Made by a program: the position numbers and the translations under genes
DNA from: Acidobacteriota bacterium
GTDB taxonomy: Bacteria > Acidobacteriota > Terriglobia > Acidiferrales > UBA7541
Reading direction: 5' to 3'
NCBI GenBank assembly: GCA_003224085.1
Contig: QHYK01000047.1
Span: 1 to 64,000 of the forward strand
Length of the DNA stretch: 64,000 nt
The notes under the pieces: generated by a model
Seen by the model: the letters and a program-made list of their open reading frames with translations, nothing else
Database searches by the model: none
Told to the model about the DNA's origin: nothing
Part shown: positions 27,268 through 36,599 of the stretch, piece after piece
Layout of the letters: each line of letters begins with the position of its first letter
Numbering within the stretch: position 1 is the first letter of the stretch

Positions 27268-30200
27268 ATGCGACCCCTGATAACAACGCTGCAGCTCACT
27301 CTGTTACTTTCCGTTGTGTCGGTGCTCGGCGCAAATTCACTCGCGCAGGAAAAATCCAGTCCTCCTGGGCGCTCGGATAGTTCTCCCAGGAAAATCCTTC
27401 CCGCGAAAAGCCGGGCGCAGGCCGCTTCAGAAAAACAGTCTCCCCCAGGGTTTTCCGCTGAGCACGAAGACAATGCCGAGCTGATTCGCAAGCGCGCGGA
27501 ATGGTTTTATAAGCAGCGCAGCTCTGCCGGCGGTCATATTCCCGCGGGCGCCCGGCTGAAGGCTTTGCAACACATGCGGCGCATGATGGTTGCGGAGGGG
27601 AAGCTCGCGCTCCGGCCCGATGGGAGCTATGCGACGGCAACGCCGCTCGTGGGCCCCGCCGTGGGCGGAACATGGTCTGCACTCGGCCCGACACCCACGT
27701 CCGGCGGGTTTTTTAGCCCGGTCAGCGGGCGCATCGAGGCGATCGCTAGCGATCCGAGCGACCCCTCTGGGAATACAGTCCTCATTGGAGGTGCGCAGGG
27801 CGGCATCTGGCGTTCCACCGATGCCGGTGCAACGTGGACGGCTGTAGGGGACCAAAACGCGTCCCTGGCAATGGGTTCGCTTGCCTTCGCTCCCTCGAAT
27901 CCTGCCATTGTTTACGCGGGCACGGGTGAGCAAGCCTCGATTGGCTTTGACGTTTACTACGGTGCTGGCGTTCTGAAGTCGACCGATCATGGCCAAACCT
28001 GGACGCAGACCTGCACGACTGCCAGCTCCGCGTGTCCCTTCATCGGTCCTTTCACCAACACGCTGAATTTCGGTTTCTTCAACGACGGGGGCGCACGTAT
28101 TAGCTATGTTGCCGTAAATCCCAGCAATCCAAATCTCCTGCTGGTTGGCGCGCAGATTCCGCGAGTCGGAGGAACAGCCAGCGAAACCGCCGGAGGGATT
28201 TACTGCTCCTCGGACGGCGGAGGTACTTGGGTGCCGCTTTTGAGCGGCGAAGCAGGCTCGTTCGTCGGGTTTGCGACTTCCAGCATTGCTTATGCCGCCC
28301 TCGGGCGACCTTCCGGGACAGACACGGGAGCCACCAACCCGAACGGCATCTACAAATCCACAAACGCCAACGCGGCCTCGTGCGGCGCGATCACTTTCAG
28401 CCCCGTTGCTCAACAGCCGACCACGCAATCCATGGGCCGCATTGATCTGGGCATCGCGCCTAGTGACACCACGGGGAACACGGTTTATGCCTCAATTGCC
28501 GATGGCCAGGAAGGCTCTCGTACGAACTTGGGTGTTTTTGTCACCACGAATGGAGGCACTTCCTGGACGCAAACTTCCGCGCCCGACGTCTGTCGCAACC
28601 AATGCTGGTACGACAACGTGATCAAGGTGGACCCGGCCAATGCGAATATCGCTTTCCTCGGCGGCTCGTCTGTCGCTAATTTTCCTCCGCCTCCAACGCC
28701 ATCTACGTTCCAGTGGGTGATGCGCTCCACGAACGGAGGGGCCACATGGAGCCCCGCTATTCCCACGCCGACGGGGCCCGGAGACCCCACGGTGCCGCAC
28801 GTCGACGAGCACGCGATGGCGTTTGTCAAGTTGCCTTCCGGGACAATGCGGTTGTATCTCGGCAACGACGGCGGCCTCTGGCGCACGGACGATGCCGAGG
28901 CGTCAACGGTGACGTGGACAAACCTGAACCAGAACCTTACGCTCACGCAGTTCTATCCAAATCTCTCGGTGAATCCTTCCAACCCCGCGATCGCCTATGG
29001 CGGCGCGCAGGACAACGGCAGCCAGGTGTTTCAAGGCCACCCCAATTGGATAGGCAACGGAAGCTGCGGCGACGGCGGCCAGACGGCTGTTGATTTTCAG
29101 ATTCCTACGTCGGTCTACATCACCTGCCAGTTCATCGCCATCCTTTTCTCACCGACGGGCGGAACCGACCCGACTTCGTATATTTTCGTGGGGGACGGTA
29201 TAGACCCCACCGGCACGGATGCCGTTGATTTTATTCCTCCCATCGCCACGGATCCTTCCACGCCCGGCCGCGTTTATTTCGGGACGGACCACGTTTATCA
29301 AAGCAATGGCAACGGGAATACTTTCACGGCCATTTCCGGAGCACTCCCGACAGGGGAGGAAAACTACCTCACGGCTTTCGGCATTTCTCCGAATAATCCT
29401 GCGGTCGTTTATGCCGGAGCGAATGGCGGCGATATTTTCGTCGCCACCAATGTGGCCGCGGGGAGCGCCACCTTTTCGCAGGTGGCGGGACAGGCGCAGC
29501 ATCCGCTCCGTAACGTTACCGCTCTCGCCGTGGATCCGCACGACCCAACGGGCAATACCGTGTACGCCGCCTTCTCCGGCTTCGCCGTGTCCGGTCAGGA
29601 CACTATGGGCCACATTTTTGCGAGCATGAATGGCGGTGCGGGGTGGGCCGATGTGAGTTGCTCGGTCGCGGGAGGGTGTCAAAATCCTGTGGCTACAGAC
29701 CTTCCTAACATCCCTGTCAACGACCTCGTCATTGATCCTGATCTTCCTGGAATTATCTATGCCGCAACCGATATTGGCGTTTTCCAAGGAACTTGCACGG
29801 GAACAGCTTGCTCCTGGAATACGCTCGGCGCTGGCCTGCCCAACGTGGCAGTGCTTTCCTTGAAGCTGCATGAGCCGTCCCGCACATTGGTGGCTGCGAC
29901 GCACGGCCGCGGCGCTTGGTCCCTGGTTCTGACGAACGCCCCTTTGCCGGTTGGTCCGCACATTAGCTCGCTTTCGCCCATCTCCGCTCAGGCGGGTGCC
30001 ACTTCTCCCCTGACCTTAGCGGTGCATGGCAGCGGTCTGACAAATGGCACGGTACAGTGGAAGGCGGGAAGCACAACCACGGCTCTGGCCACCACGGTTG
30101 TCTCGGACAGCCAAGTGACCGCGACGGTCCCCACATCTCTGCTTGCCACCGGCGGACCGGCTCAGGTGTTTATCTCGGTGGCCGCTGCAAACAGCAATCA

Positions 30201-31539
30201 GCTCACGTTTGGCGTTCTTTTTGGACTCCCTACGATTTCCAGCGCCACCCCGGGCAGTGCCCCTGTGAATACCGCAGCCCCCCAGACCATCACCGTGACC
30301 GGGACGAACTTCTCGAACAACTCCCAGGCCATGCTGAATCCCGATTTCCCCCCGGGAAATGGTCAGCCGAACGGGCAGGTTCTTATTCCGACCACCGTGC
30401 AATCTTCCACGCAATTGACGGCCACGATTCCAGCCAGCTACTTGGCTAATTTCGGCAGCACGAATTCTGTTGGCGTGCACACTCCACCGCCCGGCGGCGG
30501 AACAACCTTCTCGCCGCCTCCCACGGGCACCGGAACAACGCCGCTGCCAACGTTCACCGTTGTCGCGCCCGCGCCACTGAACGACAACTTCGCCAACGCC
30601 ATCGCCATTACAGGCAATTCTTTCGCGGACACCAGGGACAGCTCCGCAGCGACTACCGAGACAGCGGACCCTAGTCCCCCCTGCGTTTTGGAGGGCAGCA
30701 CAGGCGGGCGGTTCAACTCGATTTGGTACCAGTTCTCCCCCGCTTCGGGAGGTGCGGCTAATCTTGACACTTCGGGGAGCAATTACGACACCGTGCTCTC
30801 GATTTGGACTGGTTCCGCCGGCAGCCTTGCTTCGGTTGCTTGCAATAACGGAATTGTGGGCCCCGGCATCGTCATTGTTAACCAGTTGCGGAATGTGAAT
30901 CTGACCGGGGGGACCACCTACTACATTATGGTTAGCTCTTTTGGCCCGCCGGATCCCAACCCGGTGGCTTTGGGCGGCAAGAGTGTCTTGAATTTCTCGT
31001 TTACTCCGGCCCCCGACTTCTTGCTGGCGGCAACGGGAACCACTACACAGACGATCAATGCGGGCCAGACAGCGACATTCACGAACGCCATCACGGTTAC
31101 ACCGCAGAATGGCTTTGCTTCGCAGGTGAGCCTATCCTGCTCTCTCCCCGTTGCGCAAACGTCCTGTGCCGTCAACCCGAACATGCTCGCAAATGGCAAC
31201 GGTACGGCTAGCGTCAGCGTGACCACTATGGCTCACGGGATCGCGCCGCCGTGGGGGCGGTTCTACCTGTGCCCGCGGTGGGTTCCGCTCTTATTGCTCA
31301 CCTTGTTACTGGCCATCGTCCTTTTGCGGTTTGCTCGCACGCGGCGCCAGCGTCTCGCCGGGGCTCTGCCCCTCGCCGTGATGCTGTGGCTGCTTCTGCT
31401 GCAAGCGATGGGTTGCAGCGGGGTTAGTTCCGGCCCGCCGCCTGCAACGGGAACTCCCGCAGGCATTTACACGATCACGGTGACTGGCAGCTCCGGAAGC
31501 ACGACGCACACCACGACGCTAACGCTGACCGTGAACTGA
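27268..31539 (+). CDS. Giant secreted BNR/sialidase-like beta-propeller protein with IPT domains
   Basis: 1423 residues from ATG 27268, which opens a signal peptide (MRPLITTLQLTLLLSVVSVL to about residue 26). Residues ~130-890 are a VPS10/BNR-type propeller with repeated SxDxGxTW boxes: STDAGATW, STDHGQTW, SSDGGGTW, TTNGGTSW, STNGGATW. IPT/TIG-like segments follow (SSLSPISAQAGATSPLTLAV, ATPGSAPVNTAAPQTITVTG), then a lectin-like NDNFANAIAITGNSF domain and an Ig-like segment. The C-terminus has two hydrophobic helices (WVPLLLLTLLLAIVLLRFA; LPLAVMLWLLLLQAMGC) and a short exposed tail ITVTGSSGST, the arrangement common in acidobacterial surface proteins. Ligand unknown; probably binds or degrades polysaccharide outside the cell. 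Confidence 0.85.
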   Translation: MRPLITTLQLTLLLSVVSVLGANSLAQEKSSPPGRSDSSPRKILPAKSRAQAASEKQSPPGFSAEHEDNAELIRKRAEWFYKQRSSAGGHIPAGARLKALQHMRRMMVAEGKLALRPDGSYATATPLVGPAVGGTWSALGPTPTSGGFFSPVSGRIEAIASDPSDPSGNTVLIGGAQGGIWRSTDAGATWTAVGDQNASLAMGSLAFAPSNPAIVYAGTGEQASIGFDVYYGAGVLKSTDHGQTWTQTCTTASSACPFIGPFTNTLNFGFFNDGGARISYVAVNPSNPNLLLVGAQIPRVGGTASETAGGIYCSSDGGGTWVPLLSGEAGSFVGFATSSIAYAALGRPSGTDTGATNPNGIYKSTNANAASCGAITFSPVAQQPTTQSMGRIDLGIAPSDTTGNTVYASIADGQEGSRTNLGVFVTTNGGTSWTQTSAPDVCRNQCWYDNVIKVDPANANIAFLGGSSVANFPPPPTPSTFQWVMRSTNGGATWSPAIPTPTGPGDPTVPHVDEHAMAFVKLPSGTMRLYLGNDGGLWRTDDAEASTVTWTNLNQNLTLTQFYPNLSVNPSNPAIAYGGAQDNGSQVFQGHPNWIGNGSCGDGGQTAVDFQIPTSVYITCQFIAILFSPTGGTDPTSYIFVGDGIDPTGTDAVDFIPPIATDPSTPGRVYFGTDHVYQSNGNGNTFTAISGALPTGEENYLTAFGISPNNPAVVYAGANGGDIFVATNVAAGSATFSQVAGQAQHPLRNVTALAVDPHDPTGNTVYAAFSGFAVSGQDTMGHIFASMNGGAGWADVSCSVAGGCQNPVATDLPNIPVNDLVIDPDLPGIIYAATDIGVFQGTCTGTACSWNTLGAGLPNVAVLSLKLHEPSRTLVAATHGRGAWSLVLTNAPLPVGPHISSLSPISAQAGATSPLTLAVHGSGLTNGTVQWKAGSTTTALATTVVSDSQVTATVPTSLLATGGPAQVFISVAAANSNQLTFGVLFGLPTISSATPGSAPVNTAAPQTITVTGTNFSNNSQAMLNPDFPPGNGQPNGQVLIPTTVQSSTQLTATIPASYLANFGSTNSVGVHTPPPGGGTTFSPPPTGTGTTPLPTFTVVAPAPLNDNFANAIAITGNSFADTRDSSAATTETADPSPPCVLEGSTGGRFNSIWYQFSPASGGAANLDTSGSNYDTVLSIWTGSAGSLASVACNNGIVGPGIVIVNQLRNVNLTGGTTYYIMVSSFGPPDPNPVALGGKSVLNFSFTPAPDFLLAATGTTTQTINAGQTATFTNAITVTPQNGFASQVSLSCSLPVAQTSCAVNPNMLANGNGTASVSVTTMAHGIAPPWGRFYLCPRWVPLLLLTLLLAIVLLRFARTRRQRLAGALPLAVMLWLLLLQAMGCSGVSSGPPPATGTPAGIYTITVTGSSGSTTHTTTLTLTVN

Positions 31540-31610
31540 GATGTTCCCTGTAGCCGAGGCCCGTCTGCCTAGCCGTTCCCCGGCTGTTTGGAACGGAGCC
31601 TAACCAGCGC

Positions 31611-32525
31611 TCACGTCTTCGGCTGCGTGAATTGCCATCCGAAGCGCCCCTTGATGCACAGGTTTCCTTGGGTGACGGAGTGGTCGAGCGGCGAACTCAC
31701 TTTCACGATCTGCCCAGCCTGAGCGTCGACGGTAAGCTCGCAGCCCACGCCGCAATACGGGCAAATCGTTTCCGTGTGCGTCTGCCTCGATTCGTCCCAC
31801 GTTCCCGCCTTGCGCATGTCGTATTCGGTTTTGCCCATCAGCGCGCCGGTCGGGCAGACGCCAATGCAATTCCCGCAATACACGCACGCCGAATCCGTCA
31901 GTGGAATTTCAAATTCCGTGGCAATGTGCGCGTGGAACCCGCGCCCGGCAACGCTAATCGCGAACGTGTTTTGGGCGTCCACGCCGCAAGCTTCCACGCA
32001 TTTGTAGCAGAGGATGCACTTCGAGTAGTCGCGCACGTACAGTTCGTTGTCAATTTTCTCCGGCTGCGCCACCGTGGCGGCTCGCGGCCCGAATTTCTCC
32101 CTCCGCGCTGCGTAGCGTTTCATGTACTCCTGCAGTTGCGGTGCCGTTCGTACCTCCACGGACGAGGCGAGAAATTCCAGCACCACGCGCCGGCTCAGCC
32201 GGACTCGTTCCGAATCGGTGTGAATCACCATGCCAGCTTCCACTTTTCGCGAGCACGCCGGCACCAGCGCGCGCGAGCCTTCTAACTCGACGACGCACAC
32301 GCGGCAAACATTGACTGGAGTCAGTGTTTCAAGAAAACAAAGCGTCGGCGTCTCGATTCGCAGTTTTTTCGCAGCCTCCAGAATCGTTGCGCCTTCGGCA
32401 ACTGCCACGCGATTTCCATCAATGATAATTTCGAATTGACGACGCGCGACCCCCGGAGGAATTTCCGGCGCGGGCGCCGGCGGGATCGGAGTCAAAGGCG
32501 ACGGCGCTTGCGCTTGTTCGCTCAT
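31611..32525 (-). CDS. Formate dehydrogenase iron-sulfur subunit (detached N-terminal half of the alpha subunit)
   Basis: 304 residues from ATG 32525, which overlaps the stop of the NuoEF-like gene (ATGA). Domains in order: a Pro-rich leader; a [2Fe-2S] NuoG/HoxU-like ferredoxin domain with TLCFLETLTPVNVCRVCVVE and a late PACSRKV; the NuoG-type His-Cys region; a double [4Fe-4S] domain (CILCYKCVEACG and CVYCGNCIGVCPTGAL); and, at the C-terminus, the first [4Fe-4S] domain of molybdopterin oxidoreductases (ICPYCGVGCELTV ... NLCIKGRFGWQF). In ordinary NAD-linked formate dehydrogenases this whole string is the N-terminus of one alpha polypeptide with the catalytic domain following immediately. Here the protein stops at QFTQPKT and the catalytic part is encoded upstream as another gene. 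It passes electrons between the Mo/W site and FMN. Confidence 0.9.
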   Translation of the reverse strand: MSEQAQAPSPLTPIPPAPAPEIPPGVARRQFEIIIDGNRVAVAEGATILEAAKKLRIETPTLCFLETLTPVNVCRVCVVELEGSRALVPACSRKVEAGMVIHTDSERVRLSRRVVLEFLASSVEVRTAPQLQEYMKRYAARREKFGPRAATVAQPEKIDNELYVRDYSKCILCYKCVEACGVDAQNTFAISVAGRGFHAHIATEFEIPLTDSACVYCGNCIGVCPTGALMGKTEYDMRKAGTWDESRQTHTETICPYCGVGCELTVDAQAGQIVKVSSPLDHSVTQGNLCIKGRFGWQFTQPKT

Positions 32526-34399
32526 GAAAAAAGACTCCAGCGATCCATCGCCGAAAGGATTGCGCCGGAAGCGGTTTGCCCCAGCCCGCAAATCGAAGCA
32601 TCGCGCATCGCCTGCGCCATCTCCTTCAGCAGCGCGGTTTCCTGTTCGTTCGAACCGAGCGGCTTGCGTTGCACCAGCCGTTCGAGCAATTCTTCCTGCC
32701 GTATCGTCCCGACGCGACACGGCACGCACTGCCCGCACGTCTCGCTGCGGAAAAATGCGGCGATGCGCAGAAGAATTTGCTTCAAGTCCACGGAATCGTC
32801 GAACAGCATCACGACCCCTGAGCCAAGCGTCGCGCCGATGGCACGTGTGCCTTCGAAGGTGAGCGCGGTATCGAGTTCCTTTGGGGAGACAAAGCTTCCC
32901 GCCGCGCCGCCGAGCAGAACGGCTTGCAGCCGGCCGGTTCCGCCGACTCCACCGGCCATTTCGATGACGTTGCGGATCGTGGGCCCAAGGGAAACTTCGT
33001 ATACGCCCGGACAAACGACATGCCCGGAAACACAAAACAATCGGTATCCCGAAGAATTGGCGGTGCCCACGCGTGCGTATGCCGCGCCGCCGCTCAAAAT
33101 AACTTCCGGAACGTTGACCAGCGTTTCGACGTTGTTGACGACCGTGGGCTGATGAAACAACCCGCTTTGCGTGGGAAACGGCGGCTTGTTGCGCGGCTCT
33201 CCACGGTAGCCCTCAATGGAATTGAACAACGCTGTTTCTTCACCGCAGATGTACGCGCCCGCGCCGCGGCGAATTTCGACGTCCAACGAAAATCCGCTGC
33301 CCAAAATGCTTTCACCCAGCAAGTTCTGCGCGCGCGCCGTCCGAATCGCGTGTCCCAGCCGCTCCGTCGCTAGGGGATATTCTCCGCGAATATAGATGTA
33401 GCCCTTGTTCGCGCCGGCCGCGAACGCCGCAATCGTCATGCCTTCCAAAACGGCGAACGGATGGCCTTCCATCAGGATGCGGTCCTTGAAGGTGCCCGGC
33501 TCGGATTCGTCGGCGTTGCAAATCACATAGTGCGGACGATTCGAATTGCGCTGGAGATGCACGGCCTCCCATTTTTTGCCCGCAGGGAACGCCGCGCCTC
33601 CCCGGCCGAGAAGTTTCGAATCCATGACCTCGCGAATGACGCGCTCCGGGCCCCATTGGAGTGCTCTCCGCAACGCCTCATAACCGCCCAGACGCCGGTA
33701 GTCATCGAGGCTGGCCGGATCCACTTGCCCCACACCGCGCAAGAGCCGCAATTGCGGTTGCCCGGCTTGCGGGACCGAAACCTTTGCATCGATCGAATCA
33801 ATTTGTTCAAGCAGCTTTCCGCTCGCTGCTTCGGTAAGGGTCGATGAAATGCCCTCCGCTTTGGCCGGCGCTATCACGCGCTCGCGAGGCGTTTCTCCCG
33901 CCGCGGTAATCAACGCACCCGGCGCGCGCTCGCAAAGGCCCAGGCACGAACTTCGCTGCCAAATGGCCTTGCCGCCAACGCACGGTTTTCCGGCTGGTCC
34001 AAGTTTGCGCTCAAGCTCCGCGCACAGTGCTCCGGCTCCGCGCGTCATACACGCAATGTCGTCGCATACGTGCGCCACCACGGGAGGGCGCGGCGTTAAC
34101 GAAAACATTTCATAAAACGACGCAACGCCGTGGGCTTCGGCCGGCGGCACGCCCAGCTTTAGCGAAGCGTAATTCAATGCCCCTGGGCTGATCCATCCCA
34201 TGCGTTGTTCGATCGCATGCAGCACGGGAAGAAGCAGATGGCGTTTCGAACGCAGTGGCAAGCCGTTGGAACTTGCTGCCGGTGCGCGCTCAACGTGTGA
34301 AGGCGCATGGTGTCCCGGAGCTTCCCGCTTTTCCAAGGCAGCATCGATGGCGGCTCGTTCCTCTGCGCTCGGCTTAGCCGCATTCAGGTGAAGGTCCAC
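32522..34399 (-). CDS. NAD-dependent formate dehydrogenase beta subunit, NuoE-NuoF fusion
   Basis: 625 residues from a GTG at 34399 that directly follows the upstream TGA (TGAGTG), so translation is coupled. Residues ~45-195 form a NuoE-like [2Fe-2S] thioredoxin-fold domain (CDDIACMTRGA, SSCLGLCERAPGA). Residues ~225-625 form the NuoF domain: GRGGAAFPAGKKWEAV for NADH, VICNADESEPGTFKDR for FMN, YICGEETALFNSIEG and SETCGQCVPCRVGT for the N3 [4Fe-4S] cluster. This is the diaphorase module that transfers formate electrons to NAD+ (or runs in reverse for CO2 reduction). It sits between the two genes of the split alpha subunit. Confidence 0.93.
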   Translation of the reverse strand: MDLHLNAAKPSAEERAAIDAALEKREAPGHHAPSHVERAPAASSNGLPLRSKRHLLLPVLHAIEQRMGWISPGALNYASLKLGVPPAEAHGVASFYEMFSLTPRPPVVAHVCDDIACMTRGAGALCAELERKLGPAGKPCVGGKAIWQRSSCLGLCERAPGALITAAGETPRERVIAPAKAEGISSTLTEAASGKLLEQIDSIDAKVSVPQAGQPQLRLLRGVGQVDPASLDDYRRLGGYEALRRALQWGPERVIREVMDSKLLGRGGAAFPAGKKWEAVHLQRNSNRPHYVICNADESEPGTFKDRILMEGHPFAVLEGMTIAAFAAGANKGYIYIRGEYPLATERLGHAIRTARAQNLLGESILGSGFSLDVEIRRGAGAYICGEETALFNSIEGYRGEPRNKPPFPTQSGLFHQPTVVNNVETLVNVPEVILSGGAAYARVGTANSSGYRLFCVSGHVVCPGVYEVSLGPTIRNVIEMAGGVGGTGRLQAVLLGGAAGSFVSPKELDTALTFEGTRAIGATLGSGVVMLFDDSVDLKQILLRIAAFFRSETCGQCVPCRVGTIRQEELLERLVQRKPLGSNEQETALLKEMAQAMRDASICGLGQTASGAILSAMDRWSLFS

Positions 34400-36301
34400 T
34401 CAGTGCTCCGCGCACTTCTCAATGCGAATCGCGGTGGCTTTGAATTCCGACGTTCCGGACTTTGGGTCCACCGCGTCAATCGTGAGGTCGTTCGTCGAGA
34501 CTTGCTCGTGAAAGTGGACACAGAGGAAAGCAAGCCCGGGCCGCAAGCCCGGATCAAAGCGCACCGGCGCAAGCACCGATCCGCGGCGAGAACTGACGCG
34601 CACTGGCTCCCCTTCGCTAACGTGGTAACGCTTCCCATCTTCCGGCGAGAGGTCGAGCGTCGCCTCGCGGCGCAACGGAGAAGGGAATCGGCGGCTCTGC
34701 TCGCCGGTGTTGTAGGAATCCAAATGTCGTCCGGTGGTCAGCCGAATCGGATATTCGTCGCTTAGTTCGTCGACCGGCGGCTCGAACTCTACGACCGAAA
34801 AAGGCGCGCGCGGGCCAACGAGCGGTTCGCGCCACAACCGGCTGTGCAAATACATTTCGCCGGGGTGCGACTCATCGTAGCAAGGCCACTGAATCCCGCC
34901 GAGTTCCTCAAGCCGCTTGTAACTCATGCCCGCATGCATCGGGCTCAACGAACGCAGCTCATTCCAAATCGTTTCCGCATCCGGCTTGCCCCAGTCGCGG
35001 CCAAACCGCCTGGCGAGTTCGTAGATGATTTCCATGTCGTCGCGCGCGCCTTCGGGCAGCGGCACCGCCGCGCGCACGCGCTGAACGCGGCGCTCGCTGC
35101 TCGTCACCGTGCCTTCCGTTTCGCACCATCCCGCCGAGCCCGGGAGGATGACGTGGGCAAGTTCGGCGGTCTTTGTGTAAAAGAGGTCCTGCACCACCAG
35201 AAATTCCAGCCCGCTCATGAGCTTCACGGCGCGGTGACGGTCCGCTTCGGAGTCGATTGGATTTTCACCCAAAACGTAAAGCGCGGTGAGTTCACCGCGC
35301 TTCATCGCTTCAAACATCGCGCTTAAGTGCCAGCCGCGCTTCGGGTCGAGCCTTGCTCCATAGGCGCGTTCGAATTTCGCGCGCAACTCGGCGTTCTCCA
35401 CGTGCTGGAAGCCCGGCAAGCGGTCCGGTATCGCGCCCATGTCACCGCCGCCCTGCACGTTGTTTTGCCCGCGCAGAGGATTGAGCCCGCTGCCGTAGCG
35501 CCCGACGTGTCCGGTGAGCAGGCCGAGATTGATCAGCGCCAGCACATTGTCGACGGCGTTGTGATGTTCGGTGATACCCAGCGTCCAGCAAATCTGCGCG
35601 CGCTCGGCCCTGGCGTAAGCGTGCGCGGTTTGGCGAATCACTTCCGCCGGGACGCCGGTCTCGCGTTCGGCGCGCTCCAGCGTGTATTTCTCGACGCCGG
35701 CGCGGTAAGCGTCGAATCCGCTCGTGGCATGTTGAATGAATTTCTCGTTTGCCAGACCCGAATGAATGATCTCGCGCGCCATCGCATTGGCCAGCGAAAT
35801 ATCGCCGCCAACGTCGGGGCCCAGCCACGTGTCGGCCCATTGCGCGGAGCTCGTCCGGCGCGGATCGATCACGAAGAGCTTCCCTCCGTTGCGAATCCCT
35901 TTCAGCACATGATGAAAAAAGATCGGATGCGTTTCCCGCGCGTTCGAGCCCCAAAGCAGGATCACGTTCGCCTCTTCCACCTCGCGGTACGAACTCGTCC
36001 CGCCGCCCGCTCCGAAAACCGTCGCCAGACCGACGACGCTCGGCGCGTGTCAAGTCCGGTTGCAGCTATCGATGTTGTTCGTGCCGATTACCGAGCGAAC
36101 GAACTTTTGCGCCAGGTAGTTCAGCTCGTTGGTGGTTTTTGAACAACTGAACATCCCGAAGCTGCGCGGCCCGTGCTTTTCCACTTGCGCGCGGAAGCCC
36201 GCCGCGACGCCCTCCAGCGCCTCGTCCCAGGTCGCCGGCCGGTGCTTGCCATGCTCGCGAATCAACGGCGTTTTCAGCCTATCCTTGCCCCCATGATTCA
36301 T
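34400..36301 (-). CDS. Formate dehydrogenase catalytic subunit, predicted selenoprotein (UGA recoded)
   Basis: About 633 residues with the in-frame TGA at 36052-36050 read as selenocysteine (residue 84). ATG 36301 was chosen because AAGGGG lies 6 bases upstream and the conserved DRLKTPLIREHGKHRPATWD follows. The stretch around the stop reads GTNNIDSCNRT-U-HAPSVVGL, which is precisely the E. coli FdhF pattern C-x3-U-H-x-PSV-x-GL. The reading frame continues for 550 codons after the TGA with full conservation: ANVILLWGSNARETHP, VIDPRRTSSAQWAD, NPLRGQNNVQGGGDMGA and a C-terminal molybdopterin-dinucleotide domain (YPIRLTTGRHLDSYNTGEQS). It oxidises formate to CO2 (or the reverse) at a Mo/W-bis-pyranopterin centre. 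It lacks the N-terminal [4Fe-4S] domain, which is supplied by the last gene of the operon. Confidence 0.9.
36012..36043 (-). promoter_or_regulatory. Bacterial SECIS-like hairpin downstream of the UGA codon
   Basis: On the minus strand, six bases after TGA, CCGA-g-CGTCG pairs with CGACG-gtt-TTCGG around the loop TCGGTCTGG. The apical loop starts 16 bases after the UGA, the spacing needed for SelB binding, and contains the GGUCU found in the E. coli fdhF SECIS loop. Seen by eye; energy not computed. Confidence 0.75.
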
Positions 36302-36457
36302 GCCCGGCCCCTTGTTCTTTTCTTTCCCAACGTTCGCACTGGTTTGATTGTGCCCCAGCAAACTTATCCAGCACATGATAACTCTTTTCCGAGGCGCGTT
36401 CCTCTCGTTTGCTTCTCGTGAGCGGCACCTGCCCGATGCTCACGGAAGTTGTAGTGG

Positions 36458-36473
36458 CGGGTCTAGAGACCCG
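36458..36473. repeat. Perfect inverted repeat in the fdh upstream region
   Basis: CGGGTCT-AG-AGACCCG, within GTAGTGGCGGGTCTAGAGAC. This resembles a dispersed GTAGTGGCGGGTCTAGAC-type intergenic repeat of acidobacterial contigs. It lies between the divergent formate dehydrogenase operon and the membrane protein at 36600, where an operator is also possible. Confidence 0.5.
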
Positions 36474-36599
36474 TGCCTTGCTGCGGGTCTTTTGCGGTCC
36501 CTGCGCCCCCGGTCACAAATTCCTGTTAACCCCGCCGGTCTCTCGTTCGTATCTATCTACAGACAAGCTAGCGCGGGATTTACCCGTTGAGGGAGGCGG

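Noticed and set aside
36050-36052. TGA in the formate dehydrogenase gene as a nonsense mutation or gene border
   Set aside because: It sits at the exact family selenocysteine position, is followed by a SECIS-like hairpin, and the frame stays conserved on both sides.
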